Notes: generated by a model not told the origin, from the sequence alone. A stretch of 64,000 nucleotides of DNA from Vibrio sp. SNU_ST1 (GCF_030563405.1 NZ_CP130748.1:3100001-3164000), one strand, 5' to 3'; positions 26,391 to 44,106 are shown, counted from the stretch's first letter. Made by a program: numbers and translations.

Positions 26391-26435
26391 ATGAAAATCC
26401 CTCAGCTATCAAAGTATCGAATGATCAAACAGTAA
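26391..26435 (+). CDS. possible 14-residue leader peptide upstream of hemC
   Basis: ATG at 26391 has a good ribosome binding site (TGGAG, 26381-26385) and the frame ends at TAA 26433-26435, 58 bases before hemC. The peptide [14 protein letters not shown] is basic, not hydrophobic. It could be a regulatory upstream ORF, a translational coupler or chance. No function is claimed. Confidence 0.4.
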   Translation: MKIPQLSKYRMIKQ

Positions 26436-26493
26436 GAATTTTCGCCTCACAATGGTAGGATTAGGCTATTACAGAACCTATATCGGAAACACC

Positions 26494-27432
26494 ATGACAA
26501 ATTCAGCACCTATCCGTATCGCGACCAGAAAAAGCCCTCTTGCCCTTTGGCAGGCATACTTTGTAAGGGATGCTCTTCAAGCTGCTCACCCTGGTTTAGA
26601 GGTTGAGTTGGTAACTATGGTGACTAAAGGTGACATCATCCTAGACACTCCGCTTGCTAAAGTGGGTGGTAAAGGACTGTTCGTTAAGGAACTCGAAGTC
26701 GCTATGCTAGAAGGTCGTGCTGACCTAGCAGTTCACTCAATGAAAGATGTGCCGGTAGACTTCCCAGAAGGTCTAGGTTTGGTAACTATCTGTGAACGTG
26801 AAGATCCTCGCGATGCTTTCGTTTCAAATACCTATAACAATATCGATGAGCTACCACAAGGTGCTGTCGTTGGTACATGTAGCCTACGTCGTCAATGTCA
26901 GTTACTTGAATACCGTCCTGACCTAATCATCAAAGAACTGCGCGGCAATGTGGGGACTCGTCTCGGTAAACTCGATGACGGTCAATACGATGCGATCGTC
27001 CTAGCGGCAGCCGGCCTTAAACGCCTAGAACTAGAAGAACGCATTCGTAGTTTTATTGAGCCAGAACAGTCTCTACCTGCTGTCGGCCAAGGCGCTGTTG
27101 GTATTGAGTGTCGCCTTGATGACGAGCGTCTGATTAAACTTCTTGAACCACTGAATCATAAAGACACGGCTGATCGTGTACTGTGCGAACGTGCAATGAA
27201 CCTTACCCTAGAAGGTGGTTGTCAGGTTCCTATCGGCAGCTACTCATTATTAGATGGCGATAATATCTGGCTACGTGCATTAGTAGGCGAACCAGATGGT
27301 TCTAAAATGGTTCGTGGTGAGATCTCTGGCCCTCGTAAGGATGCAGAAGCTCTTGGCGTTACTCTGGCAAATCAATTGTTGGATGATGGCGCGAGAGAAA
27401 TCTTAACCAAGCTTTATGCTGACCAAGAATAA
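26494..27432 (+). CDS. hemC: hydroxymethylbilane synthase (porphobilinogen deaminase)
   Basis: About 312 residues from ATG 26494, the start that gives [20 protein letters not shown]; an upstream frame to 26452 is less likely. The dipyrromethane cofactor cysteine is in [10 protein letters not shown] near residue 242. It polymerises four porphobilinogens. First gene of hemCDXY, divergent from cyaA as in E. coli. Confidence 0.96.
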   Translation: MTNSAPIRIATRKSPLALWQAYFVRDALQAAHPGLEVELVTMVTKGDIILDTPLAKVGGKGLFVKELEVAMLEGRADLAVHSMKDVPVDFPEGLGLVTICEREDPRDAFVSNTYNNIDELPQGAVVGTCSLRRQCQLLEYRPDLIIKELRGNVGTRLGKLDDGQYDAIVLAAAGLKRLELEERIRSFIEPEQSLPAVGQGAVGIECRLDDERLIKLLEPLNHKDTADRVLCERAMNLTLEGGCQVPIGSYSLLDGDNIWLRALVGEPDGSKMVRGEISGPRKDAEALGVTLANQLLDDGAREILTKLYADQE

Positions 27433-27434
27433 TC

Positions 27435-28163
27435 ATGACAGTGTTGGTAACTCGTCCCGGGTCTGAGGGACAATCGCTTTGCCAACAACTAGCGGATGAA
27501 GGAATTCAAGCAATCCATCATCCGCTGATTCGTATCGTTGATAATCCACACTCATCGGATTTAAGCACCCAGCTTAATAACAGCGATATCATTATTGCAG
27601 TCAGTCACCACGCCGTGACCGCTGCCCAAAACATCCTTTCGAAAACTTCAGCCATTTGGCCCACTTCGCCGCTTTATCTTGGCGTTGGTCAAAAAACTGC
27701 GCACGTTTTGAGCAAAATCTGTAAACAAAAAGTAAACTATCCCCAAGTGAGTGACAGTGAACATCTTCTCAAACTTACTGAACTTAATGACGTAGACAAT
27801 AAATCCATTTTAATACTGCGTGGCAATGGTGGGCGTGAGCTCATTCGAGATTCTTTACTTAATCGAGGTGCACAAGTCTCTTATTGTGAGACCTACCGTA
27901 GAGAATATATTCCCATTAGCAACCACAATACCTATCAAGCATGGGTTAACAATAAAACGTCCAAAGTTGTCATCACTAGTCAGGAACAATTGGAGTATCT
28001 CTGCTCAATTACCCCTGATGAGTATTTGGCTTGGCTTTCAACAAGACAACTATTTGTCCCAAGCCAGCGCATAGTAGAACGAGCACAACAACTCGGCTTC
28101 TCGAACGTGACCAATACTCACAGTGCTACGAACCAAATATTACTGGCTGCTCTCCGGCCCTAG
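27435..28163 (+). CDS. hemD: uroporphyrinogen-III synthase
   Basis: 242 residues. The family is poorly conserved, but N-terminal VTRPGSEGQSLCQQL, the SHHAVTAAQN segment and the ILRGNGGRELI segment are standard. It closes and isomerises hydroxymethylbilane. It starts two bases after the hemC stop, so the two are coupled. Confidence 0.94.
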   Translation: MTVLVTRPGSEGQSLCQQLADEGIQAIHHPLIRIVDNPHSSDLSTQLNNSDIIIAVSHHAVTAAQNILSKTSAIWPTSPLYLGVGQKTAHVLSKICKQKVNYPQVSDSEHLLKLTELNDVDNKSILILRGNGGRELIRDSLLNRGAQVSYCETYRREYIPISNHNTYQAWVNNKTSKVVITSQEQLEYLCSITPDEYLAWLSTRQLFVPSQRIVERAQQLGFSNVTNTHSATNQILLAALRP

Positions 28164-28181
28164 CTAGAACAGGAAATAAGC

Positions 28182-29405
28182 ATGACAAGCAAAAAAAATA
28201 ATGAGCATATTGAACCTGAAAAGAAACAAGACACTCAGCCAGTAGTTGTTGAAAACGAAAAAGCTGAATCTACAGAGACAAAACAACCTGAAAAGACGCT
28301 CGATGCCTCTGCGTCAAATACCGCTCAAAATGAACAGCCTCAAGAACATAAAGAGCAAATAGAAAAAGCGGAAAAGCAAGGTAAGCGCGGTGTCAAACTT
28401 GGCGCTATTGCGATCGCTATTTCTATTATTTTTAGCGGCGGTATCGCGTTTCAAATGCAGCAAAAGAGCGCTGAGTACTCAGCTCAGATCGCAGCTCTTC
28501 AAGCACAACTGCAAAATACTCAATCTGCAGTAAATAAAGACCTACAAACCATCAAGCAAGAGACTATCCAAGAAGCATCACATGCGGTGGAGAAAACTCA
28601 AGTCGTACAATCTCAGCAACAGAAGAGCATTCAAAGCCTACAGCTAGCTGTGGCTGACGTTAAAGGTCGCCGTCCAAATGACTGGCTGCTTGCTGAAGCT
28701 GATTACCTTGTGAAACTTGCTGGTCGTAAACTGTTCCTAGAGCATGATGCCATTAGTGCCACCAAGTTAATGGAAAGCGCCGATCAACGTATCGCCGCAC
28801 TGAATGACCCAAGCTTAGTGTCTCTACGCCAATCAATGACCAATGACATTACTAAGCTTCGCACTATCCCTCTGATCGACCGTGATGGCTTAGTTCTTCG
28901 TATCACAAGCCTACAACAACAAGTCGATACTCTGCCGCTTGCCAATGCGATTCTTCCAGAAGCTGCGGTTGTTGAGAAAAAAGCCGTATCGCAAGACATC
29001 AATGATTGGCAGAACAACCTGATGACGTCGATGAAAGACTTTTCAGAAAACTTCATCACATTCCGCAGTCGTGATGGTGAAGTTATTCCTCTACTCTCTC
29101 CTGAGCAACACTTTTACCTGCGTGAGAATATCAAGGGCAAACTAGAGACCGCAATTCGCGCTGTCTACAAAGAGCAAGGTGAACTCTATAGCGCAGCTCT
29201 TAATACCGCTAGCGAATGGTCGAAAGCGTATCTAAACCAAGATAACAACTCTGTGATTGAATTTGAGAAAGCGATTAAACAGTTAAGTGAGCAAAATATC
29301 TCTGTGAAATATCCTGTAAAGCTTGAGTCTCAAAACGAGTTGTCTGATGTGATACGCGAACGCCTACGTCGTGAAGTCACTGTTATGACCACGGAGGAAA
29401 AATAA
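28182..29405 (+). CDS. hemX: HemX family membrane protein
   Basis: 407 residues. A highly charged Glu/Lys/Gln-rich cytoplasmic N-terminus (1-65) precedes one transmembrane helix (about 70-90). A coiled coil (about 92-150) and a periplasmic domain with the conserved DWLLAEADYLVKLAGRKL follow. It is annotated historically as a uroporphyrin-III methyltransferase-like protein, but no such motif is present. Its stop overlaps hemY's start (TAATG). Confidence 0.9.
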   Translation: MTSKKNNEHIEPEKKQDTQPVVVENEKAESTETKQPEKTLDASASNTAQNEQPQEHKEQIEKAEKQGKRGVKLGAIAIAISIIFSGGIAFQMQQKSAEYSAQIAALQAQLQNTQSAVNKDLQTIKQETIQEASHAVEKTQVVQSQQQKSIQSLQLAVADVKGRRPNDWLLAEADYLVKLAGRKLFLEHDAISATKLMESADQRIAALNDPSLVSLRQSMTNDITKLRTIPLIDRDGLVLRITSLQQQVDTLPLANAILPEAAVVEKKAVSQDINDWQNNLMTSMKDFSENFITFRSRDGEVIPLLSPEQHFYLRENIKGKLETAIRAVYKEQGELYSAALNTASEWSKAYLNQDNNSVIEFEKAIKQLSEQNISVKYPVKLESQNELSDVIRERLRREVTVMTTEEK

Positions 29406-30586
29406 TGATTCGTTGGATTTTTCTTTTTCTCGTTCTAGGTGCTGGGTTAATTGTTGGTACTCAGTTCTCTGGTCAACAAGGCTACGTTCTGATCTCAATT
29501 GCGAACAAAACGATTGAGATGAGTGTGACGACTCTAGTTATTTTTGTGATTGCGGTTCTAGCGACTTTGTTCGGCTTAGAATACCTATTTAAAAAGCTTA
29601 TTTACGCAAGTTCAACCACTTGGAACTGGTTCAGTGTTCGTAAACTGAAACGCTCTCGTCGTTATACCAATGAAGGCATTATCAAACTTCTTGAAGGTGA
29701 CTGGAAAAGCGCAGAGAAAAAGGTAACTCGTTGGGCTAACCACCACGACATGCCGCTACTTTGTTATTTAGTCGCTTCTCAAGCTGCTCACGAACAAGGT
29801 AATACAAGTGAGCGTGATAAGTACATCGAGCTTGCTAGCCAACAAGAGGACTCTCTATTGGCCGTTGAGCTAACCAAAGCAAAACAACAGATCAGTGAGT
29901 CGAACTACGAAGCCGCATTCGATACACTTTCAACATTGAAAGGTTCGTACCCGAATAACACCGCCGTGCTTGGCCTGCTAAAAGCCACTTACATGCAGCT
30001 TAAGCTGTGGCAACCACTGTTAGAGCTAACGCCTAAGCTGGCTAAGAACAAGCTTCTTACAGCTGAAGAGCAAGTTGAGTTGGAACAGAAAGCACAATGT
30101 GGTTTGCTTCACGATGTGGCACAGCAACAAGGTAGCGAAGGTTTAATCAGCCATTGGAACAAGCTTTCAAGAAAGCAGAAACAAAGCTCTCACCTTGTTT
30201 CCTGCTTTGTGAAGCAACTGATCGCTCGCAAAGCTGATTCAGAAGCCTTCACAGTGATTAAAGAAAACATTGCGAAGAGTGGTTCAAATGAACTCTACAT
30301 ATTGCTTCCAGAGCTGAACCTAGCCGATCACCACCCAGTAGTGGTCATGCTAGAACGTGCAATCAGTAAAGACAGTGGTAATGCCGAAGCACACAGCGCG
30401 TTGGCTCACTTCTATCTAAGAGAGCAGAAGTGGGCGGAAGCACAAAGCCACTTCGAAAAAGCCCTAGCGCTTCGCTCAAATGTTTCAGATTACGGATACC
30501 TATCTGACGCCCTAGAGAAGCAAAACTTAACGAAAGCAGCCCATGAAGTTTCTCGTAAGGCACTCGCTCTAGTTCAGCCAGCTTAA
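29405..30586 (+). CDS. hemY: HemY family membrane TPR protein
   Basis: 393 residues. Two N-terminal transmembrane helices (about 2-20 and 38-62) are followed by a cytoplasmic tetratricopeptide-repeat region; the final repeat AEAHSALAHFYLREQKWAEAQSHFEKAL is clear. This HemY is not protoporphyrinogen oxidase. It is thought to be a scaffold for late haem synthesis. Last gene of hemCDXY, followed by a terminator. Confidence 0.92.
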   Translation: MIRWIFLFLVLGAGLIVGTQFSGQQGYVLISIANKTIEMSVTTLVIFVIAVLATLFGLEYLFKKLIYASSTTWNWFSVRKLKRSRRYTNEGIIKLLEGDWKSAEKKVTRWANHHDMPLLCYLVASQAAHEQGNTSERDKYIELASQQEDSLLAVELTKAKQQISESNYEAAFDTLSTLKGSYPNNTAVLGLLKATYMQLKLWQPLLELTPKLAKNKLLTAEEQVELEQKAQCGLLHDVAQQQGSEGLISHWNKLSRKQKQSSHLVSCFVKQLIARKADSEAFTVIKENIAKSGSNELYILLPELNLADHHPVVVMLERAISKDSGNAEAHSALAHFYLREQKWAEAQSHFEKALALRSNVSDYGYLSDALEKQNLTKAAHEVSRKALALVQPA

Positions 30587-30604
30587 TCTAGTACATCTAA
30601 AATG

Positions 30605-30632
30605 AAGCCGATGTTAAGCATCGGCTTTTTTA
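30605..30632 (+). terminator. terminator of hemCDXY
   Basis: The stem AAGCCGATG/CATCGGCTT with a five-base loop is followed by a T-run. Confidence 0.88.
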
Positions 30633-30803
30633 TGTCTGCAGTTTGCCCTAGATAACTTCCTAAGAACTGATAATCCAACACTAGAAAATGAGAGCAAGAG
30701 CCTTCCATCTCCCCCCTTATAAACGTCCAACTTAATAGTGATCAAAGCTTACGCATAAACAGTCCATTCTTTATTAAACCTATCCAACCCTTAGCCACTC
30801 ATA

Positions 30804-31906
30804 CCAATTAAAGTAAAAATATGATCTAATTGAGGCCGTCGAACTCTTACAGAAAATCGCTATGGATAGCCTTAATAATACTGATTTTAAAAAACTAGCA
30901 AGCCAACAAAAAACCATTCAAATGAAGGTTCGCTTGCTAGCACTTGCCCACTTCAAAGAAGGTCACTCGCGCACTCAAATTGCCAAATACCTTAAAGTCA
31001 GTCGAACTAGTGTAAACAAATGGGTCCAAGCATTTCTTGAAGAAGGATTGGAAGGGCTTCAAGAGAAACCTCGCACAGGCAGACCTGCCTATCTCAATGC
31101 AGAACAACGAAAACAACTCAGTGCATTCATTAAGAAAGAAGCAGAGTCCCCTTCAGGCGGGCGCCTTGTCGGGAGCGATATACATGACTATATCGTGAAA
31201 AACTTTGATAAATACTACCCTAATTCTATCTATTATCTCCTCGACCACATGGGCTTCTCTTGGATAACTTCTCGCTCCAGACCCCCTAAACAATCACAGC
31301 AAATCCAAGACGATTTTAAAAAATTTAAAATAGAAACGATCCTTAAGATCCCCGGCCATATTGGGCTAGAGAGTGTTGATGTCTGGTTTCAAGACGAAGC
31401 TAGGTTTGGCCAACAGAACACAACGACACGTCTTTGGGCGACTCGTGGAACGAGGCCTCGCGTAGTAAAACAACAGCAATTTGAATACGCTTATTTGTTT
31501 GGTTCGGTATGCCCTGAAAGAGGAATTGGTGAAGCCATAGTGGTTCCTTGGGTTAACAAGGACATAATGACAAATCACTTAGAGCAGATATCTAAGGCTA
31601 CTGAAAAAGGACGTTATGCTGTCGTTATAATGGATGGTGCAGGCTGGCATACCGATGATATTGCGAGAGAGTTTAATAACGTCAGTACTATTAAGCTTCC
31701 TCCCTACTCGCCAGAGCTTAACCCTATAGAGCAAGTTTGGAGTTGGTTGCGACAACATTATCTAGCGAATCAAAGTTTCACTGATTATAACGACATTGTT
31801 TCCAAGGTTTGTCGCGCTTGGAATGGATTTCTTGAGTGCAAAGATCGTGTCACAAAAATGAGCAGAAGGGATTGGATAAACCTGATCAGTTAATTTTCCG
31901 GATTGG
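30804..31906 (+). mobile_element. IS630-family insertion sequence
   Basis: About 1,103 bp. It starts with CCAAT (30804) and ends with ATTGG (31906), an imperfect terminal inverted repeat. It is flanked by TA at 30802-30803 and 31907-31908, the target duplication used by IS630/Tc1 elements. It carries one intact transposase gene. It is inserted between the hemY terminator and the terminator of the rRNA operon, so it breaks no gene. Confidence 0.85.
30862..31893 (+). CDS. IS630-family transposase
   Basis: 343 residues, apparently complete. An N-terminal helix-turn-helix (about 25-75: RTQIAKYLKVSRTSVNKWVQ) and a GRP linker precede the DDE domain. The catalytic residues are D178 in WFQDEARFG, D258 in VIMDGAGWH and E290 in NPIEQVW, after the family signature PPYSPELNP. 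No frameshift is visible, so the element may be active. Confidence 0.95.
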   Translation: MDSLNNTDFKKLASQQKTIQMKVRLLALAHFKEGHSRTQIAKYLKVSRTSVNKWVQAFLEEGLEGLQEKPRTGRPAYLNAEQRKQLSAFIKKEAESPSGGRLVGSDIHDYIVKNFDKYYPNSIYYLLDHMGFSWITSRSRPPKQSQQIQDDFKKFKIETILKIPGHIGLESVDVWFQDEARFGQQNTTTRLWATRGTRPRVVKQQQFEYAYLFGSVCPERGIGEAIVVPWVNKDIMTNHLEQISKATEKGRYAVVIMDGAGWHTDDIAREFNNVSTIKLPPYSPELNPIEQVWSWLRQHYLANQSFTDYNDIVSKVCRAWNGFLECKDRVTKMSRRDWINLIS

Positions 31907-31939
31907 TATAGCAGCAAAACACTTTTCTCCAAATGTAAA

Positions 31940-31970
31940 AAAGCCCTGCTATTTCTAGCAGGGCTTTTCT
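31940..31970 (-). terminator. terminator of the downstream rRNA operon
   Basis: The stem AGCCCTGCT/AGCAGGGCT with a six-base loop is followed on the minus strand by a T-run, just after tRNA-Asp. Confidence 0.9.
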
Positions 31971-31976
31971 AAAAAG

Positions 31977-32053
31977 TGGCGGAGTGGACGGGACTCGAAC
32001 CCGCGACCCCCGGCGTGACAGGCCGGTATTCTAACCAACTGAACTACCACTCC
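31977..32053 (-). tRNA. tRNA-Asp (GTC)
   Basis: 77 nt including encoded CCA. The acceptor GGAGTGG pairs with CCACTCC, the anticodon loop is CTGTCAC and GGTTCGAGTCC forms the T arm. It is very close to E. coli tRNA-Asp and is the distal gene of the rRNA operon. Confidence 0.97.
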
Positions 32054-32118
32054 GCAGTGGTCAACTCACTAAGTGAGCGTCCATATCCCCAGGTCGGTCA
32101 ACCTAAAGATTTAATTTA

Positions 32119-32238
32119 AAGCCTGGCGATGTCCTACTCTCACATGGGGAAACCCCACACTACCATCGGCGCTATTGTGTTTCACTTCTGAGTTCGGCAT
32201 GGAATCAGGTGGGTCCACAATGCTATGGTCGCCAAGCA
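32119..32238 (-). rRNA. rrf: 5S ribosomal RNA, downstream operon
   Basis: 120 nt, starting TGCTTGGCGACCATAGC and ending GCCAGGC. It contains the universal CCGAACTCAGAAGTGAAAC stretch. It is the same length as the second copy at 37744-37863. Confidence 0.97.
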
Positions 32239-32330
32239 AATTTTAAAATTCGGAAAGCTATAATTTAAAAGTATCTCTCAAACTCATTCAAGGTCTGTCT
32301 TTGAGTCCACAAAACCCCTTGGGTGTTGTA

Positions 32331-35222
<2,892 letters not shown>

Positions 35223-35539
35223 ATACAACCCGAAAGGGTCTTAGTGTATGGCAACTAACCAAGGTTTTTGGTTGTCATCAAGAAGGGTTAATTCTCAATG
35301 ACTGTTTGCCGGACTCAATTGTGAATCAAACTAAGTTTGATTCGAATACAAGACACTTGAATGTGTTTGTTGTGTTTATACCGTTCTTATTAACTAAGAG
35401 CAGATAAACATTGAGAACTTTTAAATTTGATTGAATTACTCGTAAGTAATCAATCAGTCAGCTTTCCAAATTGTTAAAGAGCTTGATTCAAACTAATGAA
35501 CCATTTTTAAATACTCTGATAGAAGAGAATACTTAAAGA
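35223..35539 (-). other. 23S leader spacer of the downstream operon
   Basis: This 317-bp transcribed spacer lies between tRNA-Ala and 23S. It contains a boxA antitermination element and a hairpin GATTGAATTACT/AGTAATCAATC. Sequences near 35223-35460 pair with the other side of 23S to form the RNase III processing stalk. No gene. Confidence 0.7.
35471..35483 (-). promoter_or_regulatory. boxA antitermination site before 23S
   Basis: On the minus strand AGCTCTTTAACAA matches the rRNA boxA consensus TGCTCTTTAACA bound by NusB/NusE. Confidence 0.75.
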
Positions 35540-35615
35540 TGGTGGAGCTATGCGGGATCGAACCGCAGACCTCCTGCGTGCAAGGCAGGCGCTCTCCCAG
35601 CTGAGCTATAGCCCC
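35540..35615 (-). tRNA. tRNA-Ala (TGC)
   Basis: 76 nt with encoded CCA. GGGGCTATAGCTC starts the gene, the anticodon loop is CTTGCAC and the T arm is GGTTCGATCCC. It lies in the 16S-23S spacer downstream of tRNA-Ile. Confidence 0.97.
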
Positions 35616-35636
35616 ATCTTTGTTTCTAGTCGATAT

Positions 35637-35713
35637 TGGTGGGTCTGAGTGGACTCGAACCACCGACCTCCCGCTTATCAGGCGAGCGCTCTAACCAGCT
35701 GAGCTACAGACCC
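35637..35713 (-). tRNA. tRNA-Ile (GAT)
   Basis: 77 nt with encoded CCA. GGGTCTGTAGCTC starts the gene, and the anticodon loop CTGATAA reads ATC/ATT codons. First tRNA in the spacer. Confidence 0.97.
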
Positions 35714-35779
35714 AATATCGTCTCTTTTACTTTCTAAACCTAATCAATCTGTGTGGACACTCATCGTGGTATCTTCGTA

Positions 35780-37334
<1,555 letters not shown>

Positions 37335-37641
37335 AAGATTTTGTGACTCAATGAATACTGACTTCAAAACTAATATTCATTCGCTCTTTTCGAAAAAGGA
37401 ACGTGAACATGTAATTCTAAAGCTATTACCATTCCAACAGAATGGTAATGAATTGACTGTGCCGAATAACTACAAGTAGTTAAACGTATTGGTCACTCAG
37501 TTCATTGAAATCAAGTTTGTTACCGAAGTAACTGTTACTACCTAAGTAATAACGTTTTGATATTCATCAACGAGTGCCCACACAGATTGATAGGTTTAAA
37601 TTGTTAAAGAGCTTTGCTTTCAGCGCCTTAGCACGTAAGCA
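37335..37641 (-). other. 16S leader of the downstream rRNA operon
   Basis: This transcribed leader holds boxA at 37601-37613 and small hairpins, including GTTAC/GTAAC with a CGAA loop at 37519-37532 and TTACT/AGTAA at 37535-37549. It carries the upstream half of the 16S processing stalk. No gene. Confidence 0.7.
37601..37613 (-). promoter_or_regulatory. boxA antitermination site in the 16S leader
   Basis: AGCTCTTTAACAA on the minus strand, about 270 bases before 16S. Confidence 0.75.
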
Positions 37642-37649
37642 GGACGCGT

Positions 37650-37677
37650 ATAATACGCTTTTCACTTTGAAAGTCAA
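37650..37677 (-). promoter_or_regulatory. rRNA P1-type promoter of the downstream operon
   Basis: TTGACT (37672-37677) and TATTAT (37650-37655) are spaced by 16 bases. A GC-rich discriminator (ACGCGTCC) follows, as in stringently controlled rrn promoters, and AT-rich sequence upstream may act as an UP element. Confidence 0.8.
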
Positions 37678-37684
37678 CATAAAA

Positions 37685-37735
37685 CTCTAAGAAACTTAGA
37701 ACTCTATGGTGACTTGTCTAGAAACTAGACAAAGT
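37685..37735 (-). other. two hairpins between tandem rRNA operons
   Basis: TCTAAG/CTTAGA (37686-37700) and TTGTCTAG/CTAGACAA (37714-37732) both have AAA loops. They lie between the 5S of the upstream operon and the promoter of the downstream one. Only the first is followed on the minus strand by a few T residues (AGTTTTA), so neither is a strong intrinsic terminator. The first overlaps the region where an UP element would lie. Confidence 0.65.
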
Positions 37736-37743
37736 CGAAATTA

Positions 37744-37863
37744 AAGCCTGGCGATGTCCTACTCTCACATGGGGAAACCCCACACTACCATCGGCGCTAT
37801 TGTGTTTCACTTCTGAGTTCGGCATGGAATCAGGTGGGTCCACAATGCTATGGTCGCCAAGCA
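37744..37863 (-). rRNA. rrf: 5S ribosomal RNA, upstream operon
   Basis: 120 nt, identical by eye to the copy at 32119-32238. No tRNA follows it. Confidence 0.97.
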
Positions 37864-38011
37864 AATTTTGCTTTTACTTTCAGTTTTTTAAAAACTGAAG
37901 GCAAAATAATCTGGAAAGCTGCTTCTCTATTTAATAGAGCTATAAAAGTTATTTCTCTTCAAACTCATTCAAGGTCTGTCTTTGAGTCCACAAAACCCCT
38001 TGGGTGTTGTA

Positions 38012-40903
<2,892 letters not shown>

Positions 40904-41153
40904 ATACAACCCGAAAGGGTCTTAGCGTATGGCAACTAACCAAGGTTTTTGGTTGTCATCAAGAAGGGTTAATTCTCAATGACTGTTTGCCGGACTCAAT
41001 TGTGAATCAAACTAAGTTTGATTCGAATACAAGACACTTGAATGTGTTTGTTGTGTTTATACCGTTCTTATTAAATAAGAGCAGATAAACATTGAGAACT
41101 TTTAAATTTGATTTGAATTACTCGTAAGTAATCAAATCAGTCAGCTTTCCAAA

Positions 41154-41165
41154 TTGTTAAAGAGC
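41154..41165 (-). promoter_or_regulatory. boxA antitermination site before 23S, upstream operon
   Basis: GCTCTTTAACAA on the minus strand, in the same place as in the other spacer. Confidence 0.7.
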
Positions 41166-41176
41166 ATAAAGCAAAA

Positions 41177-41212
41177 AGCTTTAATCAATAACTTACGTTA
41201 TTAATTAAAGCT
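41177..41212 (-). other. long spacer hairpin replacing the tRNA genes
   Basis: AGCTTTAAT pairs with ATTAAAGCT, then after one mismatch AATAAC pairs with GTTATT around a TTAC loop: 15 pairs. It starts right after boxA. Confidence 0.8.
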
Positions 41213-41272
41213 CTGGCTTTAACTAAATCTAAACCATCAATCTGTGTGGACACTCATCGTGGTATCTTCGTA

Positions 41273-42827
<1,555 letters not shown>

Positions 42828-43130
42828 AAGATTTTGTGACTCAACGAATACTGACTTCAAAACTAATATTTACCGAAGTAAACATGTAATTCTAAAGCTA
42901 TTACCATTCCAACAGAATGGTAATGAATTGACTGTGCCGAATAACTACAAGTAGTTAAACGTATTGGTCACTCAGTTCATTGAAATCAAGTTTGATTCCG
43001 AAGAATCTGTTTTATCTAACGATAAAACGTTTTGATATTCATCAACGAGTGCCCACACAGATTGATAGGTTTAAATTGTTAAAGAGCTTCACTTGTTGAG
43101 CGTTCCTTTAAGTAAGGAGCCTCTCGAAGT
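42828..43130 (-). other. 16S leader of the upstream rRNA operon
   Basis: Transcribed leader with boxA at 43076-43088. It has hairpins GATTC/GAATC with a CGAA loop (42994-43007) and TTTTAT/ATAAAA (43010-43027). These hold the same places as hairpins of different sequence in the other leader. No gene. Confidence 0.7.
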
Positions 43131-43138
43131 GGACGGCC

Positions 43139-43166
43139 ATTCTAGCGAATTAACATTCAGTGTCAA
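43139..43166 (-). promoter_or_regulatory. strong promoter of the upstream rRNA operon
   Basis: A perfect TTGACA (43161-43166) and TAGAAT (43139-43144) are spaced by 16 bases. A GC-rich GGCCGTCC discriminator follows and an A/T-rich UP-like stretch lies before them. 43167-43341 otherwise holds nothing I can name. Confidence 0.85.
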
Positions 43167-43341
43167 ATACTTTTTGAAAATTAATTTCTTGTCGCTTTCC
43201 GTCTAACTGATTCTTGCTGAAGCCTTATGGCGCCTGCCGTCTCAGTGGTGTCGCATTATAGGGAACCCTCTCAGCTTAGCAACTACTTTTTCATAAAAAA
43301 TGAATAAATAGAGCTTAAGTGCTTAATAGTTCACCTAAACG

Positions 43342-43371
43342 GAAAAAAGAGAGCATTTCTACTCTCTTTTT
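43342..43371 (-). terminator. terminator of the ubiD-ferredoxin-fre operon
   Basis: The stem AAAAAGAGAG/CTCTCTTTTT lies directly after fre, with T-run on the minus strand. Confidence 0.85.
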
Positions 43372-43392
43372 GCTCTAAATCTAAAAGTATTC

Positions 43393-44106
43393 TTAGATAA
43401 ATGCGTAAGCATCTGCGTACATATGGTCACGCTTTGCTTCTTTATTCTGAGTAAATAGGTCTCTTGCAGCACCTGCCATTTCGAAACGACCCGCTATGTA
43501 GATATCGAAATCAGCTAATGATTCGAAACTTTGTGTGATTGCTTCAAGTACATTACCTGTTTGACCGTGCCAAACTTCAGGTGCTTCTTCTACTACTGGT
43601 ACAAAATGTACATTGCTGTGTTTTGCTGCAATGTCGACAAGCTCTTCTTTCGCATATAGCTGGCACTCATCTTTTGCGCCCCAGTATAGATGAATCTCTT
43701 TTTTACTGTTCTGCGCGATGCAGTGATCGAGAATAGAGCGCACGTAGCTAAAGCCAGTACCACCAGCAATTAGTAACAGAGGACGATCGCTTTCTTCTTT
43801 AACCCACGCGTCACCGTGCGGAGCATCAATAGCTATATCACCATCTTCAGCTTGCGCTTTCTTCATGGCCTCAACGACTTCTGAAGCGTAAGCATTGTGC
43901 TCAGCTGCACCAATATGTAACTCAAGCTCGCCTTCATGGCGACAAGGGCTGCTTGCAATCGAAAATGGACGCTTGTCTTTTTCACCCATTTCAACCATCA
44001 AGTATTGACCCGCTTTAAAAGCTACCGGTGTTTCTGGGTGAAGTAGGATTTGGTAAGTATTACAAGCCAATGGCTCGATAGACTTCACTTTACATTTAAT
44101 AGTCAT
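43393..44106 (-). CDS. fre: NAD(P)H-flavin reductase
   Basis: 237 residues. The flavin-binding motif RPFSIAS sits near residue 46 and the NAD-binding [11 protein letters not shown] near 114. It belongs to the ferredoxin-NADP reductase fold of Fre/LuxG enzymes, which deliver free FMNH2. A GAGGAAG ribosome binding site precedes ATG 44106. It is downstream of ubiD as in E. coli, where reduced FMN is needed for the prenyl-FMN cofactor. Confidence 0.94.
   Translation of the reverse strand: MTIKCKVKSIEPLACNTYQILLHPETPVAFKAGQYLMVEMGEKDKRPFSIASSPCRHEGELELHIGAAEHNAYASEVVEAMKKAQAEDGDIAIDAPHGDAWVKEESDRPLLLIAGGTGFSYVRSILDHCIAQNSKKEIHLYWGAKDECQLYAKEELVDIAAKHSNVHFVPVVEEAPEVWHGQTGNVLEAITQSFESLADFDIYIAGRFEMAGAARDLFTQNKEAKRDHMYADAYAFI

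Larger units (their letters stand above)
40904..41272 (-). other. tRNA-less 16S-23S spacer
   Basis: This 369-bp spacer has no tRNA gene. It shares its 23S-proximal part with the other operon, including boxA (41154-41165) and the hairpin GATTTG...CAAATC near 41108-41139. Where the other copy has tRNA-Ala and tRNA-Ile there is only a long hairpin (41177-41212). Confidence 0.85.

Noticed and set aside
31977..32053. tRNA-Asp as an attachment site for an integrated element
   Set aside because: No integrase or direct repeat of the tRNA end is seen nearby. The adjacent IS630 uses a TA target.
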